Positions 39,813 to 48,451 of a stretch of 48,451 nt of DNA are shown here, piece by piece. This stretch comes from CAMLOF01 sp041913045. Its GTDB lineage: Bacteria > Pseudomonadota > Gammaproteobacteria > Burkholderiales > Burkholderiaceae_C. The notes under the pieces were generated by a model. It was not told where the DNA came from. It did not search any database and saw nothing but the letters and a program-made list of their open reading frames with translations. Both the position numbers and the translations under genes were made by a program. Within the stretch, counting starts at the first letter, position 1, and each line of letters starts with the position of its first letter. The DNA lies in contig JAYSGB010000032.1 in the NCBI GenBank assembly GCA_041913045.1, positions 1 through 48,451 of the forward strand, in the 5' to 3' direction.

Positions 39813-42095
39813 ATGCGTCTGTTTGCTGAATGGGTGCGGCGCACTTGGCCGCTCCTCTTGGGCTTGGTGCTATGCCAGCCCGCACTTTCTGCCGACACCT
39901 CCTCGGTCACTAAAGCAGCACAGAGCGCGGCGCGCCCGCGTATCGGATTGGTGCTTTCCGGCGGCGGAGCCCGGGGATTTGCCCACGTGGGGGTGCTCAA
40001 GGCGCTGGAAGACGCGCGCGTGCCGGTGGACGTGGTTGTCGGTACGTCCATGGGAGCCATCATCGGGGGCCTGTATGCCAGCGGCATGCAAGTCGCCGAC
40101 ATTGAACGCGAAATCCTCAAGGTGGACTGGGACGCCCTGTTCAGCCAGCGGGCGCCGCGCCAAAGTCTGTCACAGCGGCAGAAAGAGCAGGATTTCGAGT
40201 TCTCCCCCGTTCTTCAATTGGGCTTCAAGGACGGCGAATTCCGTCTGCCGCAAGGCGCCGTCTCCAGCCGCTCGCTGGAACTGCTCTTGCGCCGCTACAC
40301 CCTGCCAACCCGCAATCTGCGCAGTTTTGACGAACTGCCCACGCGGTTTCGCGCCGTAGCAACCGACATGGAAACTGGCGAAGCCGTCGTCCTGCGCAGC
40401 GGTGATCTTGCCGCAGCGTTGCGCGCGAGCATGTCCGTGCCGGGGCTGTTTTCTCCGCTTCGCTGGAACGACCGCATCCTCGGCGATGGGGGCCTGGTGA
40501 ACAACCTGCCTGTAGATGTGGCCCGCGAGCTGGGTGTGGACGCTGTCATTGCCGTCAACATCGGCACGCCGCTGGCCAGCCGCGACACCCTGGACACGGT
40601 GTTGGGCGTCACCGTGCAGATGATCAACATCCTCACAGAGCAGAACGTGCAGCGCAGCATAGGCACGTTGACCCGCTCCGACTTGCTCCTTGCGCCACCA
40701 CTTGGCACCGTCACCGCTGCGGACTTCGACAGAGCCGAAGAACTCATCGGTCTGGGCCACACCTATGCACAGACCGTGCAGTCGTCGCTGGAGCGCTTTT
40801 CAATTCCCCCTCAAAGCTACAGCGAGTGGCGCGAAACACGCACCAACACCCACCAGACGTTGCAGGAACAAGCCCAGACCCGCCTGGCCTTTGTGCGTAT
40901 AGAAGGCGTGCCCGACAACCAGCAACCCCGGCTGCGCAGCCGAATAGACACCCAGGCGGGTGACGTGCTGGACCCGGCCAAGGTCGAGGCCGACCTGCAA
41001 CGCCTGGCCGCCACGGAAGATTTTGCCCGCATCGACTACCGACTCGAACCTGCGGCGGACTCCCCCGGAGAAGGTCTGGTTTACGAGTTGAGAGACGACC
41101 CCTGGGGCCGCAACCAATTCCGCATTGGCCTGGACCTCCAAACCGACTTCCAGGGGCAAGGCGCGTTCAACCTACGCCTGAGCCACACACGGCGCTGGTT
41201 CAACGAACAGGGCGCGCAATGGCGCAATCAACTCGAGCTGGGCTCCACCATCGCCGCGCGCACAGAACTGTTGCAACCTCTCGGCACGGCCCAGACGCGT
41301 TTCCTCAGTGCGTACGCAGACTACGAATTGCGCAGCATCGAGCTGTTTGATACCGTCGGCGACCCGTTTGCCCGCTTCCAGCGACACACCACCCGCCTGG
41401 GGCTGGACCATGGCTGGAGCCTTGGCAAGGCCGGTCACTGGGGCGATGTACGCCTGGGCTGGATCGGGGCGCTGCGCAAATCGATACCCCAGTACATCAA
41501 CGGCATTCAACCCGGCGGCGTTCGGCCTCTGGAATGGACCGAAAGCGCGCTGCGTCTGGGTGTGGTCACCGACCAGCTGGACCACGCAAACTTTCCACAA
41601 TCCGGCCACCGTTTCAAGCTCGACGTGCAAGCCGGGCATACACGCCAGTCCGGCGAAACCACCGGTTTCCTGCGATGGGATGGCAGCATCACTGGCGTCT
41701 TGACGCGCGACGTTCACACCTTGAATGCACACTTGCGCCTGGCCCGATCGAACCACGTGCCTCTGGGCGCGGTGGACGAATACTCGCTGGGGGGTTTCCA
41801 GAACCTCTCTGGCTACCGTGTGGGACAGATCGCGGGCAACAACCTGATGCTGGCGCGACTGAGTTACTACCAGCGCCTGCCATTTGAGGCGGGCCCAGCC
41901 CGCGCGCTGTTCGCTGGCGCCACCGCAGAACTGGGCAACGCCTGGGCCAACAGCCGCGACATTTCCTGGCGCGGACTGCGGCTGGGTAGCAGTGTGTTCA
42001 TCGGCGCGGACACCGCAGTTGGCCCTGTGTACCTGAGCCTGGTACATGCTCCCCGGGGCTATACGGGGGTATATTTCCTGCTCGGAAAACCCTGA
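39813..42095 (+). CDS. Patatin-like phospholipase with outer-membrane beta-barrel (type Vd autotransporter)
   Basis: The 760-residue protein has a signal peptide (about 1-27), a patatin domain (about 42-320) with oxyanion loop GGGARG, catalytic Ser79 in GTSMG and Asp near 225 in DGG, a POTRA-like linker (about 355-430: FVRIEGVPDNQQPRLRSRIDTQAGDVLD), and a C-terminal Omp85-like 16-strand barrel (about 440-760). This is the PlpD layout: a lipase exported through its own barrel. The last residue is Pro rather than the common terminal aromatic. It lies 21 bp after the ABC-F gene. Confidence 0.92.
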   Translation: MRLFAEWVRRTWPLLLGLVLCQPALSADTSSVTKAAQSAARPRIGLVLSGGGARGFAHVGVLKALEDARVPVDVVVGTSMGAIIGGLYASGMQVADIEREILKVDWDALFSQRAPRQSLSQRQKEQDFEFSPVLQLGFKDGEFRLPQGAVSSRSLELLLRRYTLPTRNLRSFDELPTRFRAVATDMETGEAVVLRSGDLAAALRASMSVPGLFSPLRWNDRILGDGGLVNNLPVDVARELGVDAVIAVNIGTPLASRDTLDTVLGVTVQMINILTEQNVQRSIGTLTRSDLLLAPPLGTVTAADFDRAEELIGLGHTYAQTVQSSLERFSIPPQSYSEWRETRTNTHQTLQEQAQTRLAFVRIEGVPDNQQPRLRSRIDTQAGDVLDPAKVEADLQRLAATEDFARIDYRLEPAADSPGEGLVYELRDDPWGRNQFRIGLDLQTDFQGQGAFNLRLSHTRRWFNEQGAQWRNQLELGSTIAARTELLQPLGTAQTRFLSAYADYELRSIELFDTVGDPFARFQRHTTRLGLDHGWSLGKAGHWGDVRLGWIGALRKSIPQYINGIQPGGVRPLEWTESALRLGVVTDQLDHANFPQSGHRFKLDVQAGHTRQSGETTGFLRWDGSITGVLTRDVHTLNAHLRLARSNHVPLGAVDEYSLGGFQNLSGYRVGQIAGNNLMLARLSYYQRLPFEAGPARALFAGATAELGNAWANSRDISWRGLRLGSSVFIGADTAVGPVYLSLVHAPRGYTGVYFLLGKP

Positions 42096-42115
42096 CACAA
42101 GGCCAACGCAAGCTC

Positions 42116-45100
42116 ATGACCACCCACCCCGCAAACGCCAGTACCTCAAACGCAACGGGCAAGGCAAGACTGTGGCGACGTCGCGCGGCTTGGGCACTGG
42201 CCACTTTGGTCACTGCATGGGTGCTGGGTTGGCTGGCTGTGCCCCCCATCCTGCGCTCGCAGGTGGAAAAGCAGCTGACCCAGGTGCTGGGTCGTCAAGT
42301 CAAACTGCAAGAGGTCAGCTTCAAGCCATGGTCGCTTGAAGTCGAACTCCGTGGGCTCAGCATCGCTCGGCAAGATGGCTCCGCACCTCAATTGGAGGTC
42401 CAACGCATCTACGTCGACGCCGAGCTTCAGTCCCTTTTGCGCTTGGCACCCGTGATTGATGCAGTCACTATTGACGAACCCAAGGCCTACCTGAAGCACA
42501 ACGGCGAGGGGCGCTACGACATTGACGACGTGCTGGAAAAGCTGTCCAAGCCAGAGGAGCCGTCCAAGCCCTTGCCCAGGTTCGCGGTGTTCAACATCGC
42601 CGTCAACAACGGCAACTTCGAATTCCTGGACGCGCCGGTCAACGCCACCCACAAGATCGAACAACTGCAGTTGCAGGTGCCGTTTCTCAGCAGTCTACCG
42701 TCCCGGCGCGACGTGGTCACGCAGCCGCACCTGTCCTTCATGCTCAATGGTGACCGTTTCGACACCACGGCATCCACCACCCCATTCGCGAGCACACGGC
42801 ACACCGAAGCGTCCATTCAACTCCCTGACCTCGACCTGGCCCCCTACCTGCCTTACTGGCCAGCCAAATGGCCCGTGCGTCCAACCCAGGCCGAATTGCA
42901 GCTGGCACTGACCATCACCTTCGAGCAGCAAGACACACCCAAGGTCCGGATCAAGGGCAAAGCCGCCCTGCGCAACCTGGCAGTCAATGAACGTCTCTCA
43001 GGCCAGGACAAACCGCTGTTCGGCTTTGAACGGCTGTCGGTAGACGTTGAAAACGTGGAGCCCATGGCAGGCCTGTTGGCCTTGAACAGCGTGGAACTGC
43101 GCAACCCGCAAGCCTGGCTACGCCGAGACAGCCAAGGCCGCTTGAACATAGAGAGTCTGGCAAGAGCATGGGCGCCCGCAAAGTCCGGCACGGACAGTGC
43201 ACCCGCGCCCGCCCCAAGCTGGCAGGTTTCCGTCGCAAAACTGCAGGTAAGTGGCGGCATTTTTCACTGGTATGACGCCAGCACATCACCAACTGCCAAC
43301 ATCACACTGGAAGACACCCAGCTGCAATTGACTGATGCCACCTGGCCAGCGCAGAAAGCTGCGCCGTTCCAGGGAAGCACAAAAGTTGCAGGCGCCACGA
43401 TCAGCTGGAATGGTGAAGCCACGCAAACCGCCGCAAAAACGAACCTGACGCTCGAAGGGCTTCCATTGAATCTGGCCCGGCCCTACTTGGCGGCCGCGCT
43501 CAAACCCGAACTGGACGGCGCCTTGGCCGCCACACTGGACTTGACCTGGAATGCCGAGGATCAGCCAGACCCAGGTTTGACACTACTGGCAAAGCAGGTG
43601 GAGTTGCGAGGCTTGGCCTTGCGCCAGGGGCGCCAGACCTTGGCAGGACTGGATAGCCTGAAGTTGGAAAATGCGTCGGTGCATACCGGCAATCAAACGG
43701 TCAATATCGCCAAGATTGCCGCCGACGGACCACAAGCGAACGTTTCGCGCCAAGCCAACGGCCAATGGATGTTTCAGGAATGGCTGCACACCGCCCCCAC
43801 TGAAGCCAAGACAGGTGCCGAAGCGGTTTCAAAACCGAAGTCAAGTTGGAACGTCGCTGTACAAGCACTGGCAATCAACCGCGGAAAAATAGCTTTCCGC
43901 GATGAAACCCCAACCCAGCCGGTGCGGCTGAACATCCAGGATCTGCGGCTCGACTTGCAGGAAATCCAGCCGATGGCCGAAAAGCAGACGCAGATGCCCA
44001 TGTCGCTGGCGTTGAACTTGAGCAGCACCGCAGAAGGGCGGCGAACCAACCCTGGCAGTCTGCGCTTCCAGGGCAACCTGCGCCTGCCACCTGGTTCCGG
44101 ACCATTGACTGCACAGAATGGCCTGCTCTGGCAAGGGCGTCTGAACGCCGACCACCTACCCCTTCATGCTTTTGAGCCCTACGTGGCCCAGTACCTCAAC
44201 CTGGAACTGCTTCGTGCAGATACCAGCGTTCGCGGAACAATCGACGTCGGCATGCCAGCGGCTGGCGCAAAAGTCGGTTTCCGTGGCGACCTGGCCGTTG
44301 AAGATTTCCGCGCCAACACCCTGCAACCCAGTGAAGACCTGCTCAACTGGAAGGCCCTGAACCTTCGCGGTATTGATCTGGCCTGGAGCGCAAGCCAGCC
44401 CCTCAAACTGAACGTCGCCGAGACGGTCCTCAGCGACTACTACGCCCGTGTCCTCATCGACGAAACCGGCCGTATCAACCTGCAAGACCTTGTCCGGTCA
44501 GCGCCGAACGATGATCAGGCGTCCGCTGCCAACACCACAACGGAGCCCAGAACACCAGCCCAGCCCGCAGCCCCTGCCAGCGCGTCTGTAGCCGACATAC
44601 GTTTTGGTCCCGTCGGCTTGGTCAATGGCCGGGTCGCCTTTGCTGACCGGTTCATCCGCCCGAACTACTCGGCCAACCTGAGCGACCTCAGCGGCTCCCT
44701 GGGCGCTTTTGCCAGCACCACTGCAGGTGCCCCGTCACAAATGGCCGACCTGTCGTTGCGCGGCCGTGTCGAAGGCACCGCAACGCTAGACATTTCCGGC
44801 AAGCTCAACCCCCTGGCCAAGCCCTTGGCCATGGACATCAAGGGAATGGTGAGAGAGCTGGAACTTCCCCCCCTGTCGCCCTACACAGTCAAGTACGCAG
44901 GCTATGGCATAGAGCGCGGCAAACTCAGCATGGACGTCAACTACCGGATCGACCCCGATGGCACGCTCAACGCCACCAACCAGGTCATCCTCAATCAACT
45001 GCGATTTGGGGACCGCGCGCCCGACAGCGATGCCCCCAACCTTCCCGTCAAGCTGGCCGTGGCTCTGCTGGCCGATCGCAACGGCGTCATTGACATCAAC

Positions 45101-45832
45101 TTGCCAGTGAGCGGGTCCATCAACGACCCGCAGTTCCGCATTGGCCCCATCGTCGTGCGCCTCATCTTCAACCTGATCGGCAAAGCCATCACGGCACCGT
45201 TTTCCCTGCTTGCCAGTGCATTTTCCGCTGGCGGCGAAGACCTGTCACAAGTGGCATTCCTGCCCGGCCAGCGAAGCCTGAACGCCGATGCCACCAAGAG
45301 CCTGGATGCCGTGGCCAAAGCCCTGAGCGATCGTCCGGCGCTACAACTCACCGTCGTCGGGCACAGTGATCTTGAAACCGAGCGCGAGGGCTGGCGTCGT
45401 GCACGCCTGGATGAATGGATTCAAGCGGAAAAACGTCGGCAGTTGGCACGCGACGGGCAAACCATCAACTCGTCAGTCAGCGTGAAGGCAGAGGAATACC
45501 CAGCCCTGCTCAAAGAGGTCTACCGGCGAGCAGACATTCCCAAGCCACGCAACATCATCGGCATCGCAAAAGACATTCCCTTGCCCGAGATGGAGTCGCT
45601 GCTGCTGGCCTCGATACCCGTGACATCCGATGCCATGCGTGAACTGGCCTTGGCCCGCGCTGTAGCGGTGAAGGATTACCTGATCGAGCACCAGGTACCC
45701 ACAGACCGACTGTTCATGAACACGGCCCCGTGTGTGGCGTCCTCGCCTGCCCCCGCAGCAAAGCCCGGCGATGCGGCCTCCACAGCCACTGCGTGCAAAC
45801 CGGTGGTCGAACTGCGCCTGGAGGCGCGTTGA
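42116..45832 (+). CDS. DUF748 (AsmA-like) envelope protein with OmpA-like C-terminus
   Basis: The 1238-residue protein has an N-terminal membrane anchor (about 20-45, AAWALATLVTAWVLGWLAVPP), then very long repetitive beta-rich DUF748 modules (LRSQVEKQLTQVLGRQVKLQEVSFKPWSLEVELRGLSI; AYLKHNGEGRYDIDDVL). AsmA/TamB-like proteins of this kind span the periplasm and are proposed to carry lipids to the outer membrane. From about 1047 (FLPGQRSLNADATKSLDAVAKAL...VVGHSD) it resembles an OmpA peptidoglycan-binding domain. Ser/Pro/Ala-rich linkers lie near 360 and 805-825. It follows the patatin gene by 20 bp and overlaps thpR by 4 bp. Confidence 0.85.
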   Translation: MTTHPANASTSNATGKARLWRRRAAWALATLVTAWVLGWLAVPPILRSQVEKQLTQVLGRQVKLQEVSFKPWSLEVELRGLSIARQDGSAPQLEVQRIYVDAELQSLLRLAPVIDAVTIDEPKAYLKHNGEGRYDIDDVLEKLSKPEEPSKPLPRFAVFNIAVNNGNFEFLDAPVNATHKIEQLQLQVPFLSSLPSRRDVVTQPHLSFMLNGDRFDTTASTTPFASTRHTEASIQLPDLDLAPYLPYWPAKWPVRPTQAELQLALTITFEQQDTPKVRIKGKAALRNLAVNERLSGQDKPLFGFERLSVDVENVEPMAGLLALNSVELRNPQAWLRRDSQGRLNIESLARAWAPAKSGTDSAPAPAPSWQVSVAKLQVSGGIFHWYDASTSPTANITLEDTQLQLTDATWPAQKAAPFQGSTKVAGATISWNGEATQTAAKTNLTLEGLPLNLARPYLAAALKPELDGALAATLDLTWNAEDQPDPGLTLLAKQVELRGLALRQGRQTLAGLDSLKLENASVHTGNQTVNIAKIAADGPQANVSRQANGQWMFQEWLHTAPTEAKTGAEAVSKPKSSWNVAVQALAINRGKIAFRDETPTQPVRLNIQDLRLDLQEIQPMAEKQTQMPMSLALNLSSTAEGRRTNPGSLRFQGNLRLPPGSGPLTAQNGLLWQGRLNADHLPLHAFEPYVAQYLNLELLRADTSVRGTIDVGMPAAGAKVGFRGDLAVEDFRANTLQPSEDLLNWKALNLRGIDLAWSASQPLKLNVAETVLSDYYARVLIDETGRINLQDLVRSAPNDDQASAANTTTEPRTPAQPAAPASASVADIRFGPVGLVNGRVAFADRFIRPNYSANLSDLSGSLGAFASTTAGAPSQMADLSLRGRVEGTATLDISGKLNPLAKPLAMDIKGMVRELELPPLSPYTVKYAGYGIERGKLSMDVNYRIDPDGTLNATNQVILNQLRFGDRAPDSDAPNLPVKLAVALLADRNGVIDINLPVSGSINDPQFRIGPIVVRLIFNLIGKAITAPFSLLASAFSAGGEDLSQVAFLPGQRSLNADATKSLDAVAKALSDRPALQLTVVGHSDLETEREGWRRARLDEWIQAEKRRQLARDGQTINSSVSVKAEEYPALLKEVYRRADIPKPRNIIGIAKDIPLPEMESLLLASIPVTSDAMRELALARAVAVKDYLIEHQVPTDRLFMNTAPCVASSPAPAAKPGDAASTATACKPVVELRLEAR

Positions 45833-46341
45833 AGCGAGACACGGCCAGGCTCTTCGTGGCGCTCTGGCCCGACGAAAGCGCTCGTGAACAGATTGCGCAT
45901 CACGCCGAGGGCTGGCATTGGCCCCCAACGGTGAAGCGATACTCACCGCCAGACTGGCACGTGACCCTGCACTTCATCGGGTCTTTTGATAAAGCCAGAT
46001 TTGCGGAACTTGAGTCGGCGTTGCACGCACCGTTCAAGCCATTCACGCTGCAACTCAGCTCCCCCCTCATCTGGCCTCATGGCCTGGCTGTGGTTTGTGC
46101 CCACGAAACGCCCCAGGAGTTGCGTGAATTGCACCAGCGCCTGCTATTGGCTTTGGAAGACCTTGACGTCAGAACCGACGACCGGCCCTACACACCACAC
46201 CTGACCTTGGCCCGCCAGGCTCAAGGTTCACAGCCACCCAGTGCCCTTGAAAGCATTGAGTGGCATGTGAATGGCTATGCACTGGTCGAATCCACGGGAA
46301 ACCCCAGCGCACGATACAAACTCTTGTGCCAGTACCCGTAA
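45829..46341 (+). CDS. thpR: RNA 2',3'-cyclic phosphodiesterase
   Basis: The 170-residue 2H-phosphoesterase carries both signature motifs, HVTLHF (His44) and HLTLAR (His about 124). It hydrolyses 2',3'-cyclic phosphate ends of RNA and was first named 2'-5' RNA ligase (LigT). The frame is open from 45730, but the start is set at TTG 45829: it overlaps the upstream stop (TTGA), has GGAGG 6 nt before it, and gives the family N-terminus RLFVALWPDESAREQI. Confidence 0.92.
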   Translation: MKRDTARLFVALWPDESAREQIAHHAEGWHWPPTVKRYSPPDWHVTLHFIGSFDKARFAELESALHAPFKPFTLQLSSPLIWPHGLAVVCAHETPQELRELHQRLLLALEDLDVRTDDRPYTPHLTLARQAQGSQPPSALESIEWHVNGYALVESTGNPSARYKLLCQYP

Positions 46342-46347
46342 GTTCCC

Positions 46348-46941
46348 TCAAACCCGTAGCGACTCGCCGGTGACGTAAAACTGACCGCCCGCCACGTAAT
46401 GCAGTGTGCGCAGTTCCCGTGGCGCATCCTCAAAACACCAACGACCTGAACGGAACACGCGTTCATCTGCCCAGGCACCAACCACCTCACCTATGAACAA
46501 GTCATAGGTCTGCTGGTTGTGCGGCTCCGGCACCAGCCGGCATGCCAGCCAGGCACTGCACCCAGCCACCAGCGGGACGGGCACGTCTGGCGTACGAAAC
46601 GTGCCAACACCATGCTTGCGCAACTTGTCCGGCGTGCCACGAGCACTGTCGGAGCCCACGCCCAAAGTCAACGCCGCCAAGGAGACGTTGGGAACACTCA
46701 AGACCCACCAGCCACTGGCTTCCACAAGTTCCCGTGTGCGGGTCGACTTGTCCAGTACCACGGTGACCTTCGGGGGCGCAAAGTCCAGAGCGCAAGCCCA
46801 TGCTGCCGCCATCACGTTGTCAACGCCGCCATGACTGGCCGAAACCAGAACCGTCGGCCCATGGTTGAGCAACCGGTAGGCCTTGTCCAGGGGCACCGCA
46901 GCTACATGGTCAGGCCAGTCTTTGATATCGTCTTTTTGCAT
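46348..46941 (-). CDS. Flavin reductase-like (DIM6/NTAB) FMN-binding protein
   Basis: The protein, about 197 residues, has the split-barrel flavin reductase fold: GPTVLVSASHGGVDNVMAAAWACALDFAPPKVTVVLDKSTRTRELVEASGWW is the FMN-binding core. Such proteins reduce FMN with NAD(P)H or act as the reductase part of two-component monooxygenases; no oxygenase is nearby. The frame opens at 46980, with further ATGs at 46953, 46950 and 46941. None has a strong ribosome site; 46941 is chosen for its fit to homologue starts. Convergent with thpR, 6 bp between stops. Confidence 0.85.
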   Translation of the reverse strand: MQKDDIKDWPDHVAAVPLDKAYRLLNHGPTVLVSASHGGVDNVMAAAWACALDFAPPKVTVVLDKSTRTRELVEASGWWVLSVPNVSLAALTLGVGSDSARGTPDKLRKHGVGTFRTPDVPVPLVAGCSAWLACRLVPEPHNQQTYDLFIGEVVGAWADERVFRSGRWCFEDAPRELRTLHYVAGGQFYVTGESLRV

Positions 46942-47002
46942 GCCGCGCATCATGCCACTGCATGTGGCCGTACGCGGCATACAGGGTCGTCATACGGGGT
47001 CG

Positions 47003-47350
47003 TCAAACGGCAGCAGGCAGCTGTGAAATCGAAACCCTTGCTCTGGAGCGCTTCTGCGTCCGGTGCCAGCCGCGCGTCAGAACGTGAACGGCGCGTCCCA
47101 ACGCATTGTCGAGTGCGCTGCGCCAATCAGGCGCCTCGGCCTCCACCACAAGCACGCCCTGCTTGTCAGTGCGTAACTGGATCTGGCAACGCTTGTTGCT
47201 GATCCGCTGCCCGCCCGCCACATCGGAAAGACGCACCTTTGCTAACGGCACCAAGGACTGCAAACGGCGCATCGCGAACCTGACGCGTTGCTCAGACCAG
47301 GAACGCCATTCGGCTCCTTGCGGTGCACGGGTTTCAACAATGACTTGCAT
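47003..47350 (-). CDS. HPF/RaiA-family ribosome-associated protein, short form
   Basis: The 115-residue protein has the hibernation-factor fold: MQVIVETRAPQ..., EQRVRFAMRRLQSLVPLAKVRLSDV, CQIQLRTDKQGVLVVEAEAPDWRSALDNALGRAVHVLTR. It lacks the long C-terminal domain of the long HPF form. Members bind the 30S A/P sites and make ribosomes inactive in stationary phase. Basic C-terminal tail (RTQKRSRARVS). ATG 47350 has GGAGATG upstream. It is divergent from the nhaR-like gene, sharing a promoter region of 116 bp, and lies upstream of the flavin reductase on the same strand. Confidence 0.85.
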   Translation of the reverse strand: MQVIVETRAPQGAEWRSWSEQRVRFAMRRLQSLVPLAKVRLSDVAGGQRISNKRCQIQLRTDKQGVLVVEAEAPDWRSALDNALGRAVHVLTRGWHRTQKRSRARVSISQLPAAV

Positions 47351-47466
47351 CCTGCATCTCCTGTGAAGTGGGAACAAGACTCGACCTTACGCCTTGCAAA
47401 CCCGAGAAAAAAGCAGAAAATACTGCACCATTCATCCCAAATAAGCGAAAGCTTAAAAACAAGTTC

Positions 47467-48348
47467 ATGAGCCTCGTCTTCAACTACAAACACCTGTATT
47501 ACTTCTGGATGGTGGCCAAGGAAGGTGGAATGTCGCATGCCGCCGCGCGCATGAACATGGCCGTTCAGACCGTCAGTGCCCAGGTGCGCGAACTTGAAAA
47601 GGACCTAGGTTGTCAGTTGCTCAAACCTGCCGGGCGTGGCGTCGCCCTTACCGATGCGGGAGCAGCTGTGTTCCGCCAGGCCGAGCAGATCTTTGAGTTG
47701 GGTGAGGCACTCCCCGAGCAGGCACGAGCCGCCGCGCAGGCGCCCGTGATGCGACTCAACGTGGGCATAGCCGACGGCTTACCCAAGCTGGAGGTACAGC
47801 GCCTTCTGCAGCCAGTGCTTGACACCCCTGACCTGCGCCTGGTCTGCCATGAGGGTGAGATGGCCGACCTGCTGGCTGACCTGGCGGTACACAAGCTGGA
47901 TGTGGTGCTGGCCGATCACCCCACGCCCTTCACGCCTCACCTCAAGGTTCATAACCACCATCTTGGGGTTTCGGGCATGGGCTGGTACGGCACACCCCAA
48001 TGGTTCGAGCAGGCCCATGATGACTTTCCAGCGTCACTGGAACGCGTGCCGCTGCTCTTGCCCACTGCGCACTCCACGGTAAGAGGGCATCTGGACCATT
48101 GGCTCAGCAGCCAGGGGCTGCGACCCCGCGTGGTTGGTGAATTTGAAGACAGCGCGTTGTTGGAAACGTTCGGCGGGCGTGGCCTGGGGGTGTTCCCAGC
48201 AGCCCTGGCCGTTCGCGAAGAGTTGCAGCAGCGCAGTCAGGTCAAGTTGATCGGCCCCTGCGAAGGTGTGGAGGAACACTTCTACGCGATCAGCGCGCAC
48301 CGCCGCGTGGTCCACCCCTTGGTTCAAAAGATACTGGCCCAAGCCTGA
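47467..48348 (+). CDS. nhaR: LysR-family regulator NhaR
   Basis: The 293-residue LysR-type regulator has the N-terminal winged helix (FNYKHLYYFWMVAKEGGMSHAAARMNMAVQTVSAQVRELEKDLGCQLL) and a periplasmic-binding-type effector domain. The YKHLYYFW start and the ..AHSTVRGHLDHWLSSQGLRPRVVGEFEDSALLETFGGRGLGVFP block are those of NhaR, which activates the NhaA Na+/H+ antiporter and stress genes in enterics. No nhaA gene is in the window. The frame is open from 47368; ATG 47467 matches family starts but has a poor ribosome site. Confidence 0.9.
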   Translation: MSLVFNYKHLYYFWMVAKEGGMSHAAARMNMAVQTVSAQVRELEKDLGCQLLKPAGRGVALTDAGAAVFRQAEQIFELGEALPEQARAAAQAPVMRLNVGIADGLPKLEVQRLLQPVLDTPDLRLVCHEGEMADLLADLAVHKLDVVLADHPTPFTPHLKVHNHHLGVSGMGWYGTPQWFEQAHDDFPASLERVPLLLPTAHSTVRGHLDHWLSSQGLRPRVVGEFEDSALLETFGGRGLGVFPAALAVREELQQRSQVKLIGPCEGVEEHFYAISAHRRVVHPLVQKILAQA

Positions 48349-48350
48349 CC

Positions 48351-48388
48351 AGAAAGAAAAAAGCACCGGGTCTTTCAACCAGGTGCTT
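48351..48388 (-). terminator. Terminator after tRNA-Lys, possibly also for nhaR
   Basis: AAGCACC and GGTGCTT (48382-48388 and 48361-48367 on the minus strand) form a 7-bp stem extended by GGT/ACC inside, followed on the minus strand by a T-rich tract (TTTTCTTTCT). It fits a terminator for the tRNA. On the plus strand the same stem, 12 bp after nhaR, has only a weak T tract. Confidence 0.65.
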
Positions 48389-48397
48389 GATTCATTT

Positions 48398-48451
48398 TGG
48401 TGGGTCGTGCAGGATTCGAACCTGCGACCAACGGATTAAAAGTCCGCTGCT
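48398..48451 (-). tRNA. tRNA-Lys (TTT), 3' part
   Basis: The last 54 bases hold the anticodon arm (GGAC-TTTTAA type loop, anticodon TTT at 48440-48438), variable loop, T arm with TTCGAAT, acceptor strand and an encoded CCA on the minus strand. The 5' part (acceptor and D arm) lies beyond the window end. Confidence 0.93.

Noticed and set aside
46984..47010. Short direct repeat GTCGTCA(T/A)ACGG between the flavin reductase and HPF-like genes
   Set aside because: Only two copies of about 12 bp in a 22-bp gap; too short to support a function.

Overview
The window is high-GC chromosomal DNA from a betaproteobacterium of the order Burkholderiales, most likely family Comamonadaceae. This rests on gene content and order: rimP-nusA-infB-rbfA-truB-typA, dapC-dapD-pilU-dapE-prmB, a livKHMGF cluster, and a large single-chain PurL. 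The species cannot be named from the sequence alone.

Positions 1-5640 hold the 3' end of a U32 peptidase/RlhA-type gene, a hemerythrin-domain gene with an FNR-type palindrome upstream, purL, and a small flavodoxin-like gene. Positions 5641-10403 are a complete branched-chain amino acid/amide ABC transporter (binding protein, two permeases, two ATPases) with a strong hairpin between the binding protein and the first permease. Positions 10416-20629 (minus strand) form one tightly packed operon for translation and transcription factors. Its distal end carries a DMT-family transporter and a 3-hydroxyisobutyryl-CoA hydrolase, and its leader contains a terminator hairpin. A Nu-class glutathione transferase and two tRNA genes (Pro-TGG, Arg-TCT) follow.

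Positions ~21823-32390 are an integrated element of about 10.6 kb beside tRNA-Arg. A tyrosine integrase is followed by two unknown genes, then one overlapping operon: AlpA-like regulator, two small proteins, an O-like initiator containing iteron-like repeats, a DnaC-like loader, three small proteins, an HK97-type capsid protein with an unusual N-terminal membrane segment, and a complete lambda-type tape measure protein. After these come a cos-like non-coding stretch and a short basic protein resembling the N-terminus of a terminase small subunit. No portal, large terminase, protease, connector, tail tube, lysis gene or clear repressor is present. It is either a phage satellite with capsid and tape-measure genes or a prophage reduced by internal deletions. 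This is the most interesting part of the window.

Positions 32410-39791 resume the chromosome with lysine/diaminopimelate genes (dapC, dapD, dapE), the pilus ATPase pilU, prmB and an ABC-F ATPase. Positions 39813-46341 encode a patatin-type Vd autotransporter, a very large DUF748/AsmA-like protein and the RNA 2',3'-cyclic phosphodiesterase ThpR. The window ends with a flavin reductase, a short HPF/RaiA-like protein, an NhaR-type LysR regulator and a partial tRNA-Lys. No stretch longer than 300 bases lacks a gene, and no CRISPR array, rRNA or insertion sequence was seen.
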